Shown in pieces: positions 1-10,530 of a stretch of DNA of 64,000 nt. The translations under genes were made by a program, and so were the position numbers. The stretch is from Deinandra increscens subsp. villosa (lineage: Eukaryota; Streptophyta; Magnoliopsida; Asterales; Asteraceae). The notes under the pieces are model-generated. The model had not been told where the DNA came from. It saw nothing but the letters and a program-made list of their open reading frames with translations, and ran no database searches. Within the stretch, counting starts at the first letter, position 1; each line of letters opens with the position of its first letter. The stretch lies in the NCBI GenBank assembly GCA_039602395.1, contig JBCNJP010000013.1:20076940-20140939 (forward strand), given 5' to 3'.

Positions 1-2504
1 TAACCCGCAAGACCCAAAAATTGACGAATTTCTGATGGGGTCGTTGGAGCACTCCAGTCCTTGATAGCCTCTACTTTGGCTGGATCCACATGAATTCCTT
101 TGTTGTTGATTACGTGACCCAGAAAGTGTACTTCTCGTATCCAAAAATCGCATTTGGAAAACTTGGCATACAGTTTCTCCTTCTTGAGTAACTCTAGTAC
201 AAGTCGTAGATGTTGTTCATGTTCTTCCATACTACGTGAGTAGATCAGGATGTCATCGATGAACACGATAACAAATTTGTCCAAGTAAGGTTTGCACACA
301 CGGTTCATCAAGTCCATAAATACAGCTGGCGCATTGGTCAATCCAAATGGCATTACTAGGAATTCGTAATGACCGTAGCGTGTCCTGAAAGCTGTCTTTG
401 GTATATCATCATCTCGTACGCGGAGTTGATGGTAACCGGACCTTAAGTCAATCTTGGAGTAGTAGCTGGATCCTTGGAGTTGATCGAACAAATCGTCAAT
501 CCTAGGCAATGGATAACGATTCTTCACCGTCAGTTTGTTCAACTCCCTGTAATCGATACACATTCGAAAGGTTCCATCCTTTTTCTTCACAAATAGAACA
601 GGTGCGCCCCAAGGGGAGTGGCTTGGTCGGATAAATCCCTTATCAAGTAGCTCTTGGAGTTGGTTTGCCAATTCCTGCATTTCAGATGGTGCGAGTCGGT
701 ACGGAGATTTGGCGACTGGGGCGGCTCCGGGCGTCATATCGATACGAAATTCCACTTGTCGAAGGGGCGGTAAACCGGGCAGATCTTCCGGGAAAACTTC
801 TGGAAATTCACGGACTGTTGGTACGTCGTCAATGCGTTTTTCCTTAGGCTTCTTCTCTGTGATGTGGGCTAGGATGGCATCACATCCTTTACGAAGGAAC
901 TTCCGTGCCTTCATGCTGGATATGAGGTTCAGTGGAGTCCCACTTCTTTCTCCTTGAATGCAAAGGGTATTGCCGTCTGCTATCGGCACTTGAACTATCT
1001 TCTCGTGACAAACAATTTCTGCTTGATTTCTGGATAGCCAATCCATTCCGATGACTACGTCGAAACTTCCTAAATCAACCGGCATTAGGTCGATGTCGAA
1101 AGTATGGCCTGAAAGCTCGAGTGAGCAATTTTTGTAGATTCTACAGGTTTCTATTAAATCACCATTTGCTAACTCTATAGTAACCTTAGTGTCTAAGGCA
1201 ATAGGGGTATCATCAAATAGTTGACTAAATTCGGTAGATACGAAACTCCTATCCGCTCCGGTATCAAATAATACGGAGGCAAAGTGATGATTGAGTAGAA
1301 ACGTACCCGTCACAGTGTTGGGGTCACGGCGGGCTTCTCCTGCGTTGATCACAAATGCCCTGCCCCTAGCCTGATTGGCATTCTGGTTCCTTAGTTTCGG
1401 GCAGTCTTTCTTCCAGTGATCAGCGGAACCACAATTATAGCAGGAGCGATTCGGGCAGTCACGGGTGATGTGGCCCTTGGCCTTGCAGCGGGTACAGTAG
1501 ACATTTCCGCAGTCGAGAGTATGATGAAGGTTGCACTTGTTACACAGAGGTGCGGTGCCGGTGTAGTTTGACTTCCTCGGTTCCTGTGGAGGTGCAGCTG
1601 CAGCATAAACTTTTACTGGTTCCGGGTTCCTTTCTGGTGCTTTTTCAACGTTCTTATTGTTCCTGTCCTTCCAGAATCCTCTCTTCCTCTTGTTGTCAGG
1701 TTGTCTTCCTGTTGGGCTGCTTGAACCGATTTCTGGGGTCTTAGCTTCGGGATTCTTCTTGGGAAGGGTTGTACCCTGGCGAGTGGCTTGATAGATCAAG
1801 CTGTGTGCTAGACGCACGGCTTCCTGGAAAGAGGCTGGCTTGGATGCAAGGACATTTCCCTGGATGTGCGGCGCAAGTCCCCAGACGTATCTTTCAATCT
1901 TCTTGTACAGGGGCGTGACCATGTTTGAGCAAAGATGAGCTAGTTCGCGGAATCGTTTAGTGTATCCGGCAACATCTGATCCGTTCATGGTTAGTCCCCA
2001 AAATTCTGCTTCTAGTTTCTGCAGTTCTTCGCGCGGGCAGTACTCGTCCCTCAGAAGTTGCTTGAGTTCATCCCACGTTAATTCGTAGGCTAGGTCTGTT
2101 CCCATGGCGTCAGCGTGAGAGTTCCACCATGTTAACGCGCCATCGATGAACGTGCAGGTCGCATATTTCACTTTGTATCCATCAGGGCAATTGCTTATGC
2201 GAAACACAGATTCAGCCTTTTCGAACCATCGGATTAAACCCACGGCTCCTTCAGTGCCCTTGAAGGTAGCGGGTTTGCAGTTCATGAAATCCTTGTAAGA
2301 ACACTCACGTGGACCTGAAACGTTAGTTATGGAGTGCTGAATATAATTTCCGTAAGGTGGTTTATATTCTGGCTTAACGTTTCGGGTAATGGACTTACCG
2401 TGGGGCGGGTTGTTCTGTCTGTCACGTTCGCGTTGTTCTCCAATAGCGGTGACTGCATCGGCGACTCGTTGTGTAATAAGGGCCTCAATTTCAGCGGCGT
2501 TCAT
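1..2504 (-). CDS. Ty3/gypsy (Tekay/Del-like) gag-pol polyprotein, 3' part outside window
   Basis: This is the virus-like polyprotein of an LTR retrotransposon. About 834 codons read without a stop from the ATG at 2504 to the left edge, so gag, protease and reverse transcriptase share one frame. Gag comes first, with a typical W-W capsid core. It is followed by Cys-rich knuckles at about 1395-1535; two fit C-x2-C-x4-H-x4-C, the first of the three is degenerate. The protease has DTGADRSF at about 1245-1265. The reverse transcriptase has the MPFGLTNAPA motif and the catalytic FIDDIL at about 240-266. The frame leaves the window in the RT connection region (FLGLAG), so RNase H, integrase and any chromodomain are not seen. 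A single-frame gag-pol with this RT is usual for Tekay/Del chromoviruses. The open frame suggests a young copy. The lineage call is from motif recognition only. Confidence 0.92.
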   Translation of the reverse strand, partial: MNAAEIEALITQRVADAVTAIGEQRERDRQNNPPHGKSITRNVKPEYKPPYGNYIQHSITNVSGPRECSYKDFMNCKPATFKGTEGAVGLIRWFEKAESVFRISNCPDGYKVKYATCTFIDGALTWWNSHADAMGTDLAYELTWDELKQLLRDEYCPREELQKLEAEFWGLTMNGSDVAGYTKRFRELAHLCSNMVTPLYKKIERYVWGLAPHIQGNVLASKPASFQEAVRLAHSLIYQATRQGTTLPKKNPEAKTPEIGSSSPTGRQPDNKRKRGFWKDRNNKNVEKAPERNPEPVKVYAAAAPPQEPRKSNYTGTAPLCNKCNLHHTLDCGNVYCTRCKAKGHITRDCPNRSCYNCGSADHWKKDCPKLRNQNANQARGRAFVINAGEARRDPNTVTGTFLLNHHFASVLFDTGADRSFVSTEFSQLFDDTPIALDTKVTIELANGDLIETCRIYKNCSLELSGHTFDIDLMPVDLGSFDVVIGMDWLSRNQAEIVCHEKIVQVPIADGNTLCIQGERSGTPLNLISSMKARKFLRKGCDAILAHITEKKPKEKRIDDVPTVREFPEVFPEDLPGLPPLRQVEFRIDMTPGAAPVAKSPYRLAPSEMQELANQLQELLDKGFIRPSHSPWGAPVLFVKKKDGTFRMCIDYRELNKLTVKNRYPLPRIDDLFDQLQGSSYYSKIDLRSGYHQLRVRDDDIPKTAFRTRYGHYEFLVMPFGLTNAPAVFMDLMNRVCKPYLDKFVIVFIDDILIYSRSMEEHEQHLRLVLELLKKEKLYAKFSKCDFWIREVHFLGHVINNKGIHVDPAKVEAIKDWSAPTTPSEIRQFLGLAG

Positions 2505-2810
2505 TGTTGTTGGTTCTGGTATTATGCCTGGGCGGCCTATTTTACTCTAGAGATTCACATGATATAGTTTTCAATATTAGTACATATATGTATTTATATA
2601 TATATATATAGCAACACCATGTTTAAGAACTAATGTCACAATCAAACAACAGTCATAATATAAACATTGCATTACCATTAAACATCGGTTACATAAGTTT
2701 AGATTAGCTACACTGGTTACATACGTTTTAGACCAGCTGATACGTCATTCATAGTTAATATAGAAAGTGTTTGGGTATACAAGCCCACCAAAAGTTACAT
2801 AACCGAATAA
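2505..2810 (-). other. AT-rich spacer between pre-gag ORF and gag
   Basis: About 300 bases separate the pre-gag ORF from gag in the same element. The stretch contains a short TA microsatellite (about 2587-2610) and no open frame of note. It may hold splice signals or a reinitiation leader for gag, but I see no decisive site. Confidence 0.5.
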
Positions 2811-3815
2811 TTAGTAAGCCCAAAATTCGTAGACTATGTCTACTGGTGAGGAGTCACCTAAAAGGGGTACCCTGGAGGTGCTGGGGGTGCTGGGGGTCCT
2901 GGGGGTCCTGGGGGTCTGGGAGTGTAGGAAAGCTAGGGTCTGAAAAATAGCAGAGAGGTAAGTCTGGTTAGCTGCTACATATCCCTCTAGTGTGGTGGCT
3001 CGCTGCTCCAGCTGGCGGTACAAAAGGAAGTTGTTGATAGCAAAAGTACCAACGGCAGTCACATGTCCTACTACTGTGTCTAAGTCACTCATGGTAGTGT
3101 CTAGCAGTTCCTCCACTCCTGTCAATCGCATCTCTACCTCCATAAGATCCTCGGCTGCTGGTACCTCGGCCAAATCGATCTCCATCGTGTCCAATCGGTC
3201 CTCGTGACGGCATAAGCGGGCCACCAGGAGCGGGACTGTTTCAGTAACAGGCTCCCTGGTAAGTGGTGGAATGCTCGGACGAGCAGCGGCAGTCGCGGAT
3301 GACTCTCCAACCTCGTGTGAGCTGGGGAGTCCCTCGCTGATGCGCCACTCCCGAAGGGCATCTAACAGGAATCCTAGGTTTCGGGCCTCGGTCCGTCGCT
3401 TCCGCTTTGGAGCGGGCTGGTCAGGGTGCTGGGAGGAAGCGGGACGCTTCTTGGGGAGTCCCGCGGTCTTCCGCGGCGTAAACCCCCGCCTACCGCCGTT
3501 AGGGACACGGCGATAGGTCCCGATTGCCCTAGTACGGCCGGGAGAGATATCCGGGTCCTCGGGTGTGGGGAGAGGCTCAATGGTGGTAGGAAGTGTGGAA
3601 GGTGGAGGGGCAATAGCAACATCGGGAGCAATCTCAGCAGGCCCTTGGGTCGTATCATCTGATGTGTGGCGTGGGGCGGCACTAGTAGCGGATCCTGTAG
3701 GTAGAAAACCTGCAGTAGTGGGTGGTATGCCTAAAGGTGCCAATGGAGGGAAATCTGGCGTGGAATCACAGTGCTCTGCCTCGGAAGATATGCAGATGAC
3801 TTGATCTGAAGCCAT
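2811..3815 (-). CDS. Pre-gag accessory ORF of the gypsy element (unknown function)
   Basis: An intact 334-codon frame lies between the primer binding site and gag, in the same orientation. I chose the ATG at 3815 (MASDQV) because the in-frame codon further upstream is TTG and because a splice-acceptor-like TTTATCGCAG ends two bases before this ATG. The first ~130 residues are rich in Pro, Ser and Thr and look disordered. A basic cluster (PAPKRKRR, around residue 140) resembles a nuclear localisation signal. The C-terminal third (roughly 190-290) is Leu/Glu/Asp-rich and probably coiled coil, followed by a Thr-Pro-rich stretch. No retroviral enzyme motif is present. I do not recognise a family. 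A decayed counterpart with a similar start occurs after the PBS at 58975. Confidence 0.7.
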   Translation of the reverse strand: MASDQVICISSEAEHCDSTPDFPPLAPLGIPPTTAGFLPTGSATSAAPRHTSDDTTQGPAEIAPDVAIAPPPSTLPTTIEPLPTPEDPDISPGRTRAIGTYRRVPNGGRRGFTPRKTAGLPKKRPASSQHPDQPAPKRKRRTEARNLGFLLDALREWRISEGLPSSHEVGESSATAAARPSIPPLTREPVTETVPLLVARLCRHEDRLDTMEIDLAEVPAAEDLMEVEMRLTGVEELLDTTMSDLDTVVGHVTAVGTFAINNFLLYRQLEQRATTLEGYVAANQTYLSAIFQTLAFLHSQTPRTPRTPSTPSTSRVPLLGDSSPVDIVYEFWAY

Positions 3816-4054
3816 CTCTGCGATAAAATATTCCAAGACAAAACAATGTTAGTAATAATCATGTGCATATCAATGTAAAGTGTAAACATGTAAATATATG
3901 CAAGTAGTAATAAAGCTACACAAGAGTTATTACACATATATTCATAAGTGTACCTTAGGATGTTTGTAGTAAGTCTCGTATGCAAATGGAAGTCTCGTAG
4001 AGCGGGCTATAGTCTAGGTTTTCTTGGTTTTGTTACCTAGTTCGCTATAACCAC
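3816..4054 (-). other. Untranslated leader of the gypsy element
   Basis: The sequence between PBS and pre-gag ORF is AT-rich with no long frame. It ends (minus sense) in an acceptor-like pyrimidine stretch just before the ATG at 3815, so the ORF may be reached by splicing. Confidence 0.45.
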
Positions 4055-4067
4055 GGCTCTGATACCA
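4055..4067 (-). other. Primer binding site (initiator Met-tRNA type)
   Basis: On the minus strand this reads TGGTATCAGAGCC, the standard plant retrotransposon site complementary to the 3' end of initiator methionine tRNA. It lies 3 bases inside the LTR end, which fixes the element's orientation and the LTR boundary. Confidence 0.93.
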
Positions 4068-4070
4068 ATC

Positions 4071-4225
4071 TGTCACACCCCGATGTTTCCGATTACGTGG
4101 GCATGTGACGTCATGGGGTCATAGTCGTGGTTACGAGGAACGACCTCTAATCAGGTTCATCTTATATTTAAAGATCGAAAATAGTTATTAAAGTTGCAGC
4201 GGAATTCATAAAAGCCAATAATATA
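4071..4225 (-). mobile_element. Partial 5' LTR (U5 end) of the left-edge gypsy element
   Basis: The LTR end reads TGTCACACCCC on the plus strand, i.e. GGGGTGTGACA at the U5 end in element sense, directly next to the PBS. Only 155 bases are present before the N gap. They are nearly identical to the sequence starting at 60814, so both belong to one LTR family. Confidence 0.85.
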
Positions 4226-4725
4226 NNNNNNNNNNNNNNNNNNNNNNNNNNNNNNNNNNNNNNNNNNNNNNNNNNNNNNNNNNNNNNNNNNNNNNNNNNN
4301 NNNNNNNNNNNNNNNNNNNNNNNNNNNNNNNNNNNNNNNNNNNNNNNNNNNNNNNNNNNNNNNNNNNNNNNNNNNNNNNNNNNNNNNNNNNNNNNNNNNN
4401 NNNNNNNNNNNNNNNNNNNNNNNNNNNNNNNNNNNNNNNNNNNNNNNNNNNNNNNNNNNNNNNNNNNNNNNNNNNNNNNNNNNNNNNNNNNNNNNNNNNN
4501 NNNNNNNNNNNNNNNNNNNNNNNNNNNNNNNNNNNNNNNNNNNNNNNNNNNNNNNNNNNNNNNNNNNNNNNNNNNNNNNNNNNNNNNNNNNNNNNNNNNN
4601 NNNNNNNNNNNNNNNNNNNNNNNNNNNNNNNNNNNNNNNNNNNNNNNNNNNNNNNNNNNNNNNNNNNNNNNNNNNNNNNNNNNNNNNNNNNNNNNNNNNN
4701 NNNNNNNNNNNNNNNNNNNNNNNNN
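4226..4725. other. Assembly gap (500 N)
   Basis: Exactly 500 N, a conventional placeholder length and so not a measured distance. Sequence to the left is a gypsy LTR; sequence to the right is an unrelated accessory-gene relic. I see no repeat shared across this gap. Confidence 0.98.
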
Positions 4726-5675
4726 GGCTCGGGTGGTTGTGGAGGGTCTAGGTGAAGGAGACCCGCCCTATTCCTTTTGGGTGAGGATTTTGTAGTGGGT
4801 GTGGTATTTTTTGTTGTAGATTTTGATTTTGACCTCCTTTTCCTTTTGGTGGGAAGTTGTATATCAGTGGAAGAGGATGGTCGATCTGGTGTGTGGGCTC
4901 AACACTCAAGGGTGAGATGTGACCTTACCAAGAATAACAGTTTTGTTCAGTTGCATGTTAGAAAATGTTTTACTTGTAAAAGATTTTAGTTCATGGTGTT
5001 GATCAGAAATTTGCATATTGGAAATTCACAATTCAGAATATGTTGCATGAATCTGGGGAACATGTAAAATATCATTTTAGGTTTTAGATTTCCCAGCATT
5101 CCATCAAATATCATTTTTGAAAAGTTAAAATTTAGCCCATTTACCAATCCATGAAAAGCAGATGATTGAGGTGTAACAAGTTCATCCCACGCAGTTTTCT
5201 TGGGAGATGGGCAGTGGAGAATGTTGTGACCAAGGTACCGCCAAACATAGCGCAGTTGTCCCTTTTTTATGGTCTTGCAAGTTAAGTCACCTCCATAACC
5301 AATTGCTTCATAAGTCTTGATGAACACATCAAAGTTGTACTCCGGATCACTTCCTTCGTCATTGAATTTCAGATGCTTCCTGATCATTTCTTCAGTCACA
5401 CTAATCTCATTCCCATTGACTTTGGCATCCATTTTATGAACCCCGTTGCTATCAACAGATTTTTATGCCGAGTCCCAAAATTCAGCAATTCTCTCCTTGC
5501 ATATTACCGGATCCACAGTTAAAGCAAAATGAATGTTGGATTCCAGGAGGAAATCGATCATTTCATCAAAAGGCTTTAACTTCTCTGACTTCTCGTAGTA
5601 CCCTAGAACATTGTGCCCAGCGACGAAAAGTTGAATTGCCTTTAAAGCAGACTTTCCATTTACTTTGGGTGCCAT
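4726..5675 (-). pseudogene. Decayed retroelement accessory protein, homologous to the Sirevirus post-pol ORF
   Basis: From an ATG at 5675 a frame runs 70 codons to a TAA (5463-5465), then continues in the same frame for about 150 more codons to 4986. Beyond that, a shifted frame encodes a Lys/Arg-rich stretch (PKRNRAG) up to the gap. The order of blocks matches the N-terminal half of the protein at 28425-30368. Both share an FW-x-A motif before the stop position, a V-T/I-E-x-MIR segment, and a conserved SK-[MF]-x-x-x-x-[MI]-x-NL segment followed by [MY]P[RK]F[ML]Q-x-IL. The relation is clear by eye but distant. The family looks like the 'putative plant transposon protein' type, a call I make from memory. 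The stop and the later frame change mark it as dead. Confidence 0.7.
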
Positions 5676-5859
5676 TTGTGAGGGATTTTGGAGGAAACGG
5701 AACAGGGTAAGGTTTAGGTTTTAATCGCCTATATGATACTGGAGAGAAATTAGAGGGTAACTGTTTTGGGAGAAGGCAGTTCTTCTAGAAATTAAGAGGG
5801 GAGTTGTAGGCAGGAGGTAAAATTTTGAAATTTTGATTTAATATTAATTTTATTAATGT
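5676..5859 (-). other. Leader-like stretch upstream of the accessory relic
   Basis: In minus sense this runs from the repeat array to the ATG at 5675. It is AT-rich, then pyrimidine-rich, like a 5' leader. I see no clear TATA box. Confidence 0.35.
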
Positions 5860-6925
5860 TATTGGTCTTTAATTGATCCTAATTGGTCTTCATTGGTCCT
5901 AATTGACCTTAATTGGTGTTCACTGGTCCTAATTGATCCTATTTGATCCTAATTGGTCCTTATTGGTCCTTATTGAGTGACTAACATAACCCTTTAGCTG
6001 ATATTCTATGATCCTAGTTGACCCTACTTGACCCCAGTTGATCTTCATTGGTCCTAGTTGACCCAAGTTGAACCCAATTGGTCCTTATTTGTCCTAATTG
6101 ATCCTAATTGGTCTTAAATGACCCTAATTGATCCTAATTGGTCTTCATTGGTCCTAATTGACACTAATTGGTCCTCATTGGTCATAATTGATCCTAATTG
6201 GTCTTCATCGGTCCTAATTGACCCTAATTGGTCTTCATTGGCCCTAATTAATCCTAATTGGTCTTCATTGGTCCTACTTGATCATAATTGGTCCTCATTG
6301 AGCCTAATTGACCGTAGTTAATCTTCATTGATCCTAGTTGCCTAAGTTAAACCTAATTGGTCCTCAGTTGTCCTAATTAATCCTAATTGGTCCTAATTGA
6401 CCCTAATGGTTCCTAACTGGTCATCGTTGGTCCTAATTGGCCTACATTGGTCCTAATTGATCGGGAACTTGGTCTTCATTGGTCCTAATTAACCTTATTT
6501 TACCCTAGTTGGTCTTCATCGGCCCTAATTAATCCTAATTGGTTCGCATTGGTCCTAATTGGTCTTTATTGGCCCTAATTAATCCTAATTGGTCCTCATT
6601 GAGCCTAATTAACCCTAGTTGATCTTCATTGACCCTATATTAATCTAAGTTGGTCCTCATTGAATTACTGAAACAACCCTTTAGTTGATCTTCATTGATC
6701 CTAGTTGACTCTAATTGACCCTAGTTGATCTTCATTGATCCTAGTTGACCTAAGTTGAACCTAATTGGTCCTAATTGACCGTAATTGGTCCTAATTTACC
6801 CTATTGATCCTAATTGGTCTTCATTGGTCCTAATTGGTCCTAATTGATCTTAATTAATCTTCAATGGTCCTAATTGGTATTCATTGATCCTAATTGACCC
6901 TATTTGATCCTAAGTGCAACATGGC
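5860..6925 (-). repeat. Degenerate array of ~10-bp units (TCCTAATTGG), higher order ~30 bp
   Basis: About 1 kb is built from variants of TCCTAATTGG, TCTTCATTGG and CCCTAATTGA. They are often grouped in threes, giving a 30-bp higher period. The array sits immediately upstream (minus sense) of the accessory-gene relic. That is the same place the TTAACGATCTG array holds relative to the Sirevirus accessory ORF. It may be an old U3/promoter array; that role is inferred. Confidence 0.85.
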
Positions 6926-7804
6926 GATCTTTTTGTATTTTTGTTTTTCATAGTATTTTATAATTTCATTTTTGTGTTGTGTTTTAGTTATGTTATCGTT
7001 TTGTTTTTTGTAGTAAAATCTAGTTATTAATTATATTTGAAATGAATAGGTGTGGATTATGAACAAATAATAAAATTATTATTAAACCATGTCTGATAAG
7101 TTTTTGATCGCCGTCAAAATCGTCCGTTTTTAGGGATTTTTGTCGATCTTCTCTAAGCATCACAATTAACCTATAAGTATGTCAACCATAGTCGATATAG
7201 TCGTACAATTTCATAAACTGATAATTTCTACACCTCCAAAGGATGTGATAACCAGTAATGAACCTCCTGTTCAACCTCATGTAAACACCTAGGTGGATGA
7301 CCTATGGGAGGATGAAGCCTTCTGGAATTGGGCGTTCGATTACTACTTGCCCGAAAACCCACCAGAAGAGCCACTTAAAGACTTTTACGAGACCACCCTT
7401 GTGGATCATAACCCCTGGGAGAGACCCGACCACGTCAAGACATTTAATTAATTATGTTTATACTTAGCTTTAGGTTTAATTGTGTTCAGTTTGGTTTATT
7501 TATGTTCAATCATGTTTTACATATTAATTGTTTCATTAAGTTTGGGTTTTATTATGTCTAAAGTCAACTAACTCAAATTTCCCACCATTTCAAAAAATTT
7601 CACCCAAAAGTTCAAATTTCCCACCATTTTCTCAAATTTGAGCAAAAATTTCAAACCAAATGTAGTTATTATCGATTAATCACAAACTTTTCCTTCTCAC
7701 TTTCACCGAAAATTTCCAATTCAACTTCTCCATCACTACCATCATCGAATAACTAGGTCTTTTCTCATCCCTCTCATTCTTATCTTGAATTAATTGATTC
7801 ATCT
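6926..7804. other. AT-rich sequence with one short open stretch
   Basis: Mostly unannotatable AT-rich DNA. On the plus strand, 7293-7451 is open for 53 codons after a TAG at 7290 and ends in TAA. Its peptide is acidic and aromatic (DLWEDEAFWNWAFDYY) and looks like real but decayed coding sequence. I do not recognise it. Confidence 0.4.
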
Positions 7805-8677
7805 CATGGACGTTGACCTCCGAATAGTGACGTAAAAAAGAGGTTCAACAGACCATCAATATCAGTGCTAGCGATTCCTCGGAATTTCCATGTTTGTTGG
7901 GAGACCAATCTGACCAGAAATTAGTAAGTGTCGACACTTATTCCATCTCAATAGTTTACACCTCATATTATTGATATACGTTTAATTAGTTTGTGGGAAT
8001 TTCGTTTGATACTGCTGAAATCTGCTACATTCTAGATCTTTAACCTATTCATTTTATGCTTTATTATTTATCTACTTTGTTACATGTTTATAGGAAATTA
8101 AAGAAATTTCACTTTTTGAAATCCCCTCCCATTCTTCTATGTGCAGGAAACAAAGGATGACGAAGGGGGAATTATAAGAGTGTTTAGGTCAAGGTCATAG
8201 AAGATAAAAAGCATCTGATACATTCTGTGAATTTCAAATTTATTTCCTGCTTTCTTCTTTATTTAATTTGATAAAAACCATCTAACTACATTCTCTTAAT
8301 TTTACAAAAATCAACAATGGATCCATGAACCTTGATCACTTGGAAAAACTTGAGTTGAAGCTTAAAAAAAGAGAGATTTCTGCATAATAAAAAAATGAAG
8401 AACTTAAGGCCCTCTCCTTGAAGATGGCAGAATCGGAAAAAAAGACTTGATCTACTTATAGTTCATCTAGTTGCACTTGGAACACCGTTACCACAAGAAC
8501 TTAATATTTCGGCATCTACAGTGGTAAATTATATACATTACAACTTAACTCTACAATTTGCAACTACCTTTTAACATGTACTTTTTACCATTTCAAAAAC
8601 ATTTTCTAGGTAAATTCTGTGGAGAATTGTGTTGGATCTAGCCACAGTAGTAATCACGATGACATACATACAACAGT

Positions 8678-10077
8678 TAGGGTGTGTTTGGTTGCCACTT
8701 AATAAGCTCTTAATGACTTAACATCTGAATCGGTCAGATGTAAGAGTGTTTGGTTGGCACCTCTTAATGATAAATAACCTCTTAATAGATTTAAAAACAT
8801 GTCTGATTGAATAAGCAATTGAAAAAGCACGCTCATTGCCCTCTTTACCCCTCACCCTCTGTATCTGCGCCATCCAAACTCTCCACTAGAGCGCCTATTT
8901 CCGGCCACCAAGAGCCCGATTTCCGGCCACCAGAGCTCCGATCGCCGCCGATTTCACCATCTCTTCATCAAGTATGTTTTTATTTTGTCTCATCTCTCTC
9001 TCCACAGCATTCGATTTCACCATCTCTTCGTCAGCTGTTTTTTTTTCTCATTTTTTTGCATATTTGATATGCTTGATGGTTGATTAGGTAATCTATTGGG
9101 TTCTTAAACATCAAGAATTCGTTTTTTTCTTATTCGAGCATCTGGACAGCACCTTATGTACTGAAATTAGGGGTTTTTTTTGGCTTTTTTGATATATTCG
9201 ATGCTTGATTAGGTCACCTATTGTGTTCTTAATCATGTTAATTTCATTTTTTCAATTAATAATCTGTGATATAATAGTTGAGAAGGAAAAGTTTTATATG
9301 TAGACACTGTTGCCATGCACCAAGTAGAGAAGCTTGTGGTTGCGATGAGGGAAGCAATTGCTACCAAATCTTCATATGGAAATATACTCATGCTATTTCA
9401 AAATCTGATTCCAGTGGCTTCTAGTTTGATTAACCATGGGGTAAACATTCAATTGGCTTATAGTTCGTGATGTTCGGACCAATATAAAACTATGGAACAT
9501 GCATTTTTTTATGCCAATTCACCAAAAGGGTGTGTAGAAGTGTCTCGTTGTGGTGTGGTGTGAATCTCATGGGTCTATCTTCTTTCAAGCATATGGTTAT
9601 TGTGACAAAGGTTTGGGCGTCTCATTGTGGTCAAAGGCTTATTCATACAATCATTTAAACTAGAGCGTGGTTTGATGCTCGAATCTATGTTTGATCATTG
9701 TTAAGTGTGGTTTTGATGCTTGAAATTTGTTGTTCGTTGTTGAATTTGGCTTTTGCACAAATTGGTATGGTGTGATGTTCGAAATACGTGTTTGATCATT
9801 GTTGAGTGTGGTTTTGGTGCTTGAAATCAGTTGTTCTATGATGGTTTGTATTTTTTATTTAATAATTATTCATCATTTAGAGTTCTGACCAAACAAATAC
9901 ATTTCATTTTAACAAGAAATAGTTAAAAGGGGTAAAATAGTCACTTACACAGTTATTCAGAGATCCAACCAAACATCATATACTGGTTCAGCACTATCTG
10001 ATTCAGAATCTCTTACTCAATTAGACATCTTACTGATTCAGATCTTAATGGTGCAGATGTTACCAAACAGCACCTTA
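8678..10077 (+). mobile_element. Non-autonomous hAT-like DNA transposon (tentative)
   Basis: The ends are imperfect inverted repeats: TAGGGTGTGTTTGGTTGCC on the left and, reverse complemented, TAAGGTGCTGTTTGGTAAC on the right. Further matching blocks around 'AATCAG/CTTAATG' lie inside. The GTGTTTGGTT-type terminus is common among plant hAT elements. No transposase is visible. I found no matching 8-bp target duplication, so the exact ends and the superfamily are uncertain. A short open peptide at about 9312-9470 (HQVEKLVVAMREAIA) may be captured sequence. Confidence 0.45.
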
Positions 10078-10226
10078 GTATTGCTCATTTCATTATCTTC
10101 TATAGGTTGATCTTCATTGTAGACACTTTCGCATATATACTTTTCCATGTGATTGCTGATTTCCATAAACTAATTATTGGATTGTAGGACATGAAATATA
10201 TGGCCGATCAATCTCATCTCAAACGC

Positions 10227-10242
10227 GGGGGGGGGGGGGGGG
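10227..10242 (+). repeat. 16-base G homopolymer
   Basis: A run of 16 G lies inside an exon-like piece. Its length may not be accurate in the assembly. Confidence 0.9.
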
Positions 10243-10437
10243 AGGAAAAGGTAAGTATTTGCCAGTTTCATTCCGTTTTATAGTTTCACATTAATCTACT
10301 GGGAATGTGATCTAATCCCATTTTAATGTCTTTTGGCACCTCTAACAATTGGGCTAGCTAGGGATTGTTTGAGAAAATGGCAAAAAAAAAATTAGCAAAT
10401 AAAGTGCAACTGACTTTGAAGTTAATCTGGAGCTTAA

Positions 10438-10530
10438 TGTAATGTTCATCCGGATGTTTAACCAGATATTTCCGGATGTTTATCCGGATATTTCTGGATG
10501 TTTATCCGGATATTTAATGTTCATCCGAAA
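10438..10530 (+). repeat. Short tandem repeat around TTTATCCGGATA
   Basis: Three to four copies of a ~24-bp unit contain the palindromic TCCGGA. The repeat lies in an intron-like position between two exon-like relics. Confidence 0.7.

Noticed and set aside
3134..3804. Several overlapping frames on both strands opposite the pre-gag ORF
   Set aside because: Shadows of a GC-rich coding region; only the 2811-3815 frame has plausible composition and context.
6118..6321. Open frame with a 10-residue repeat (LIDPNWSSLV)
   Set aside because: It is a translation of the 30-bp period in the TCCTAATTGG array. The periodicity explains the open frame; there is no start context or non-repeat domain.
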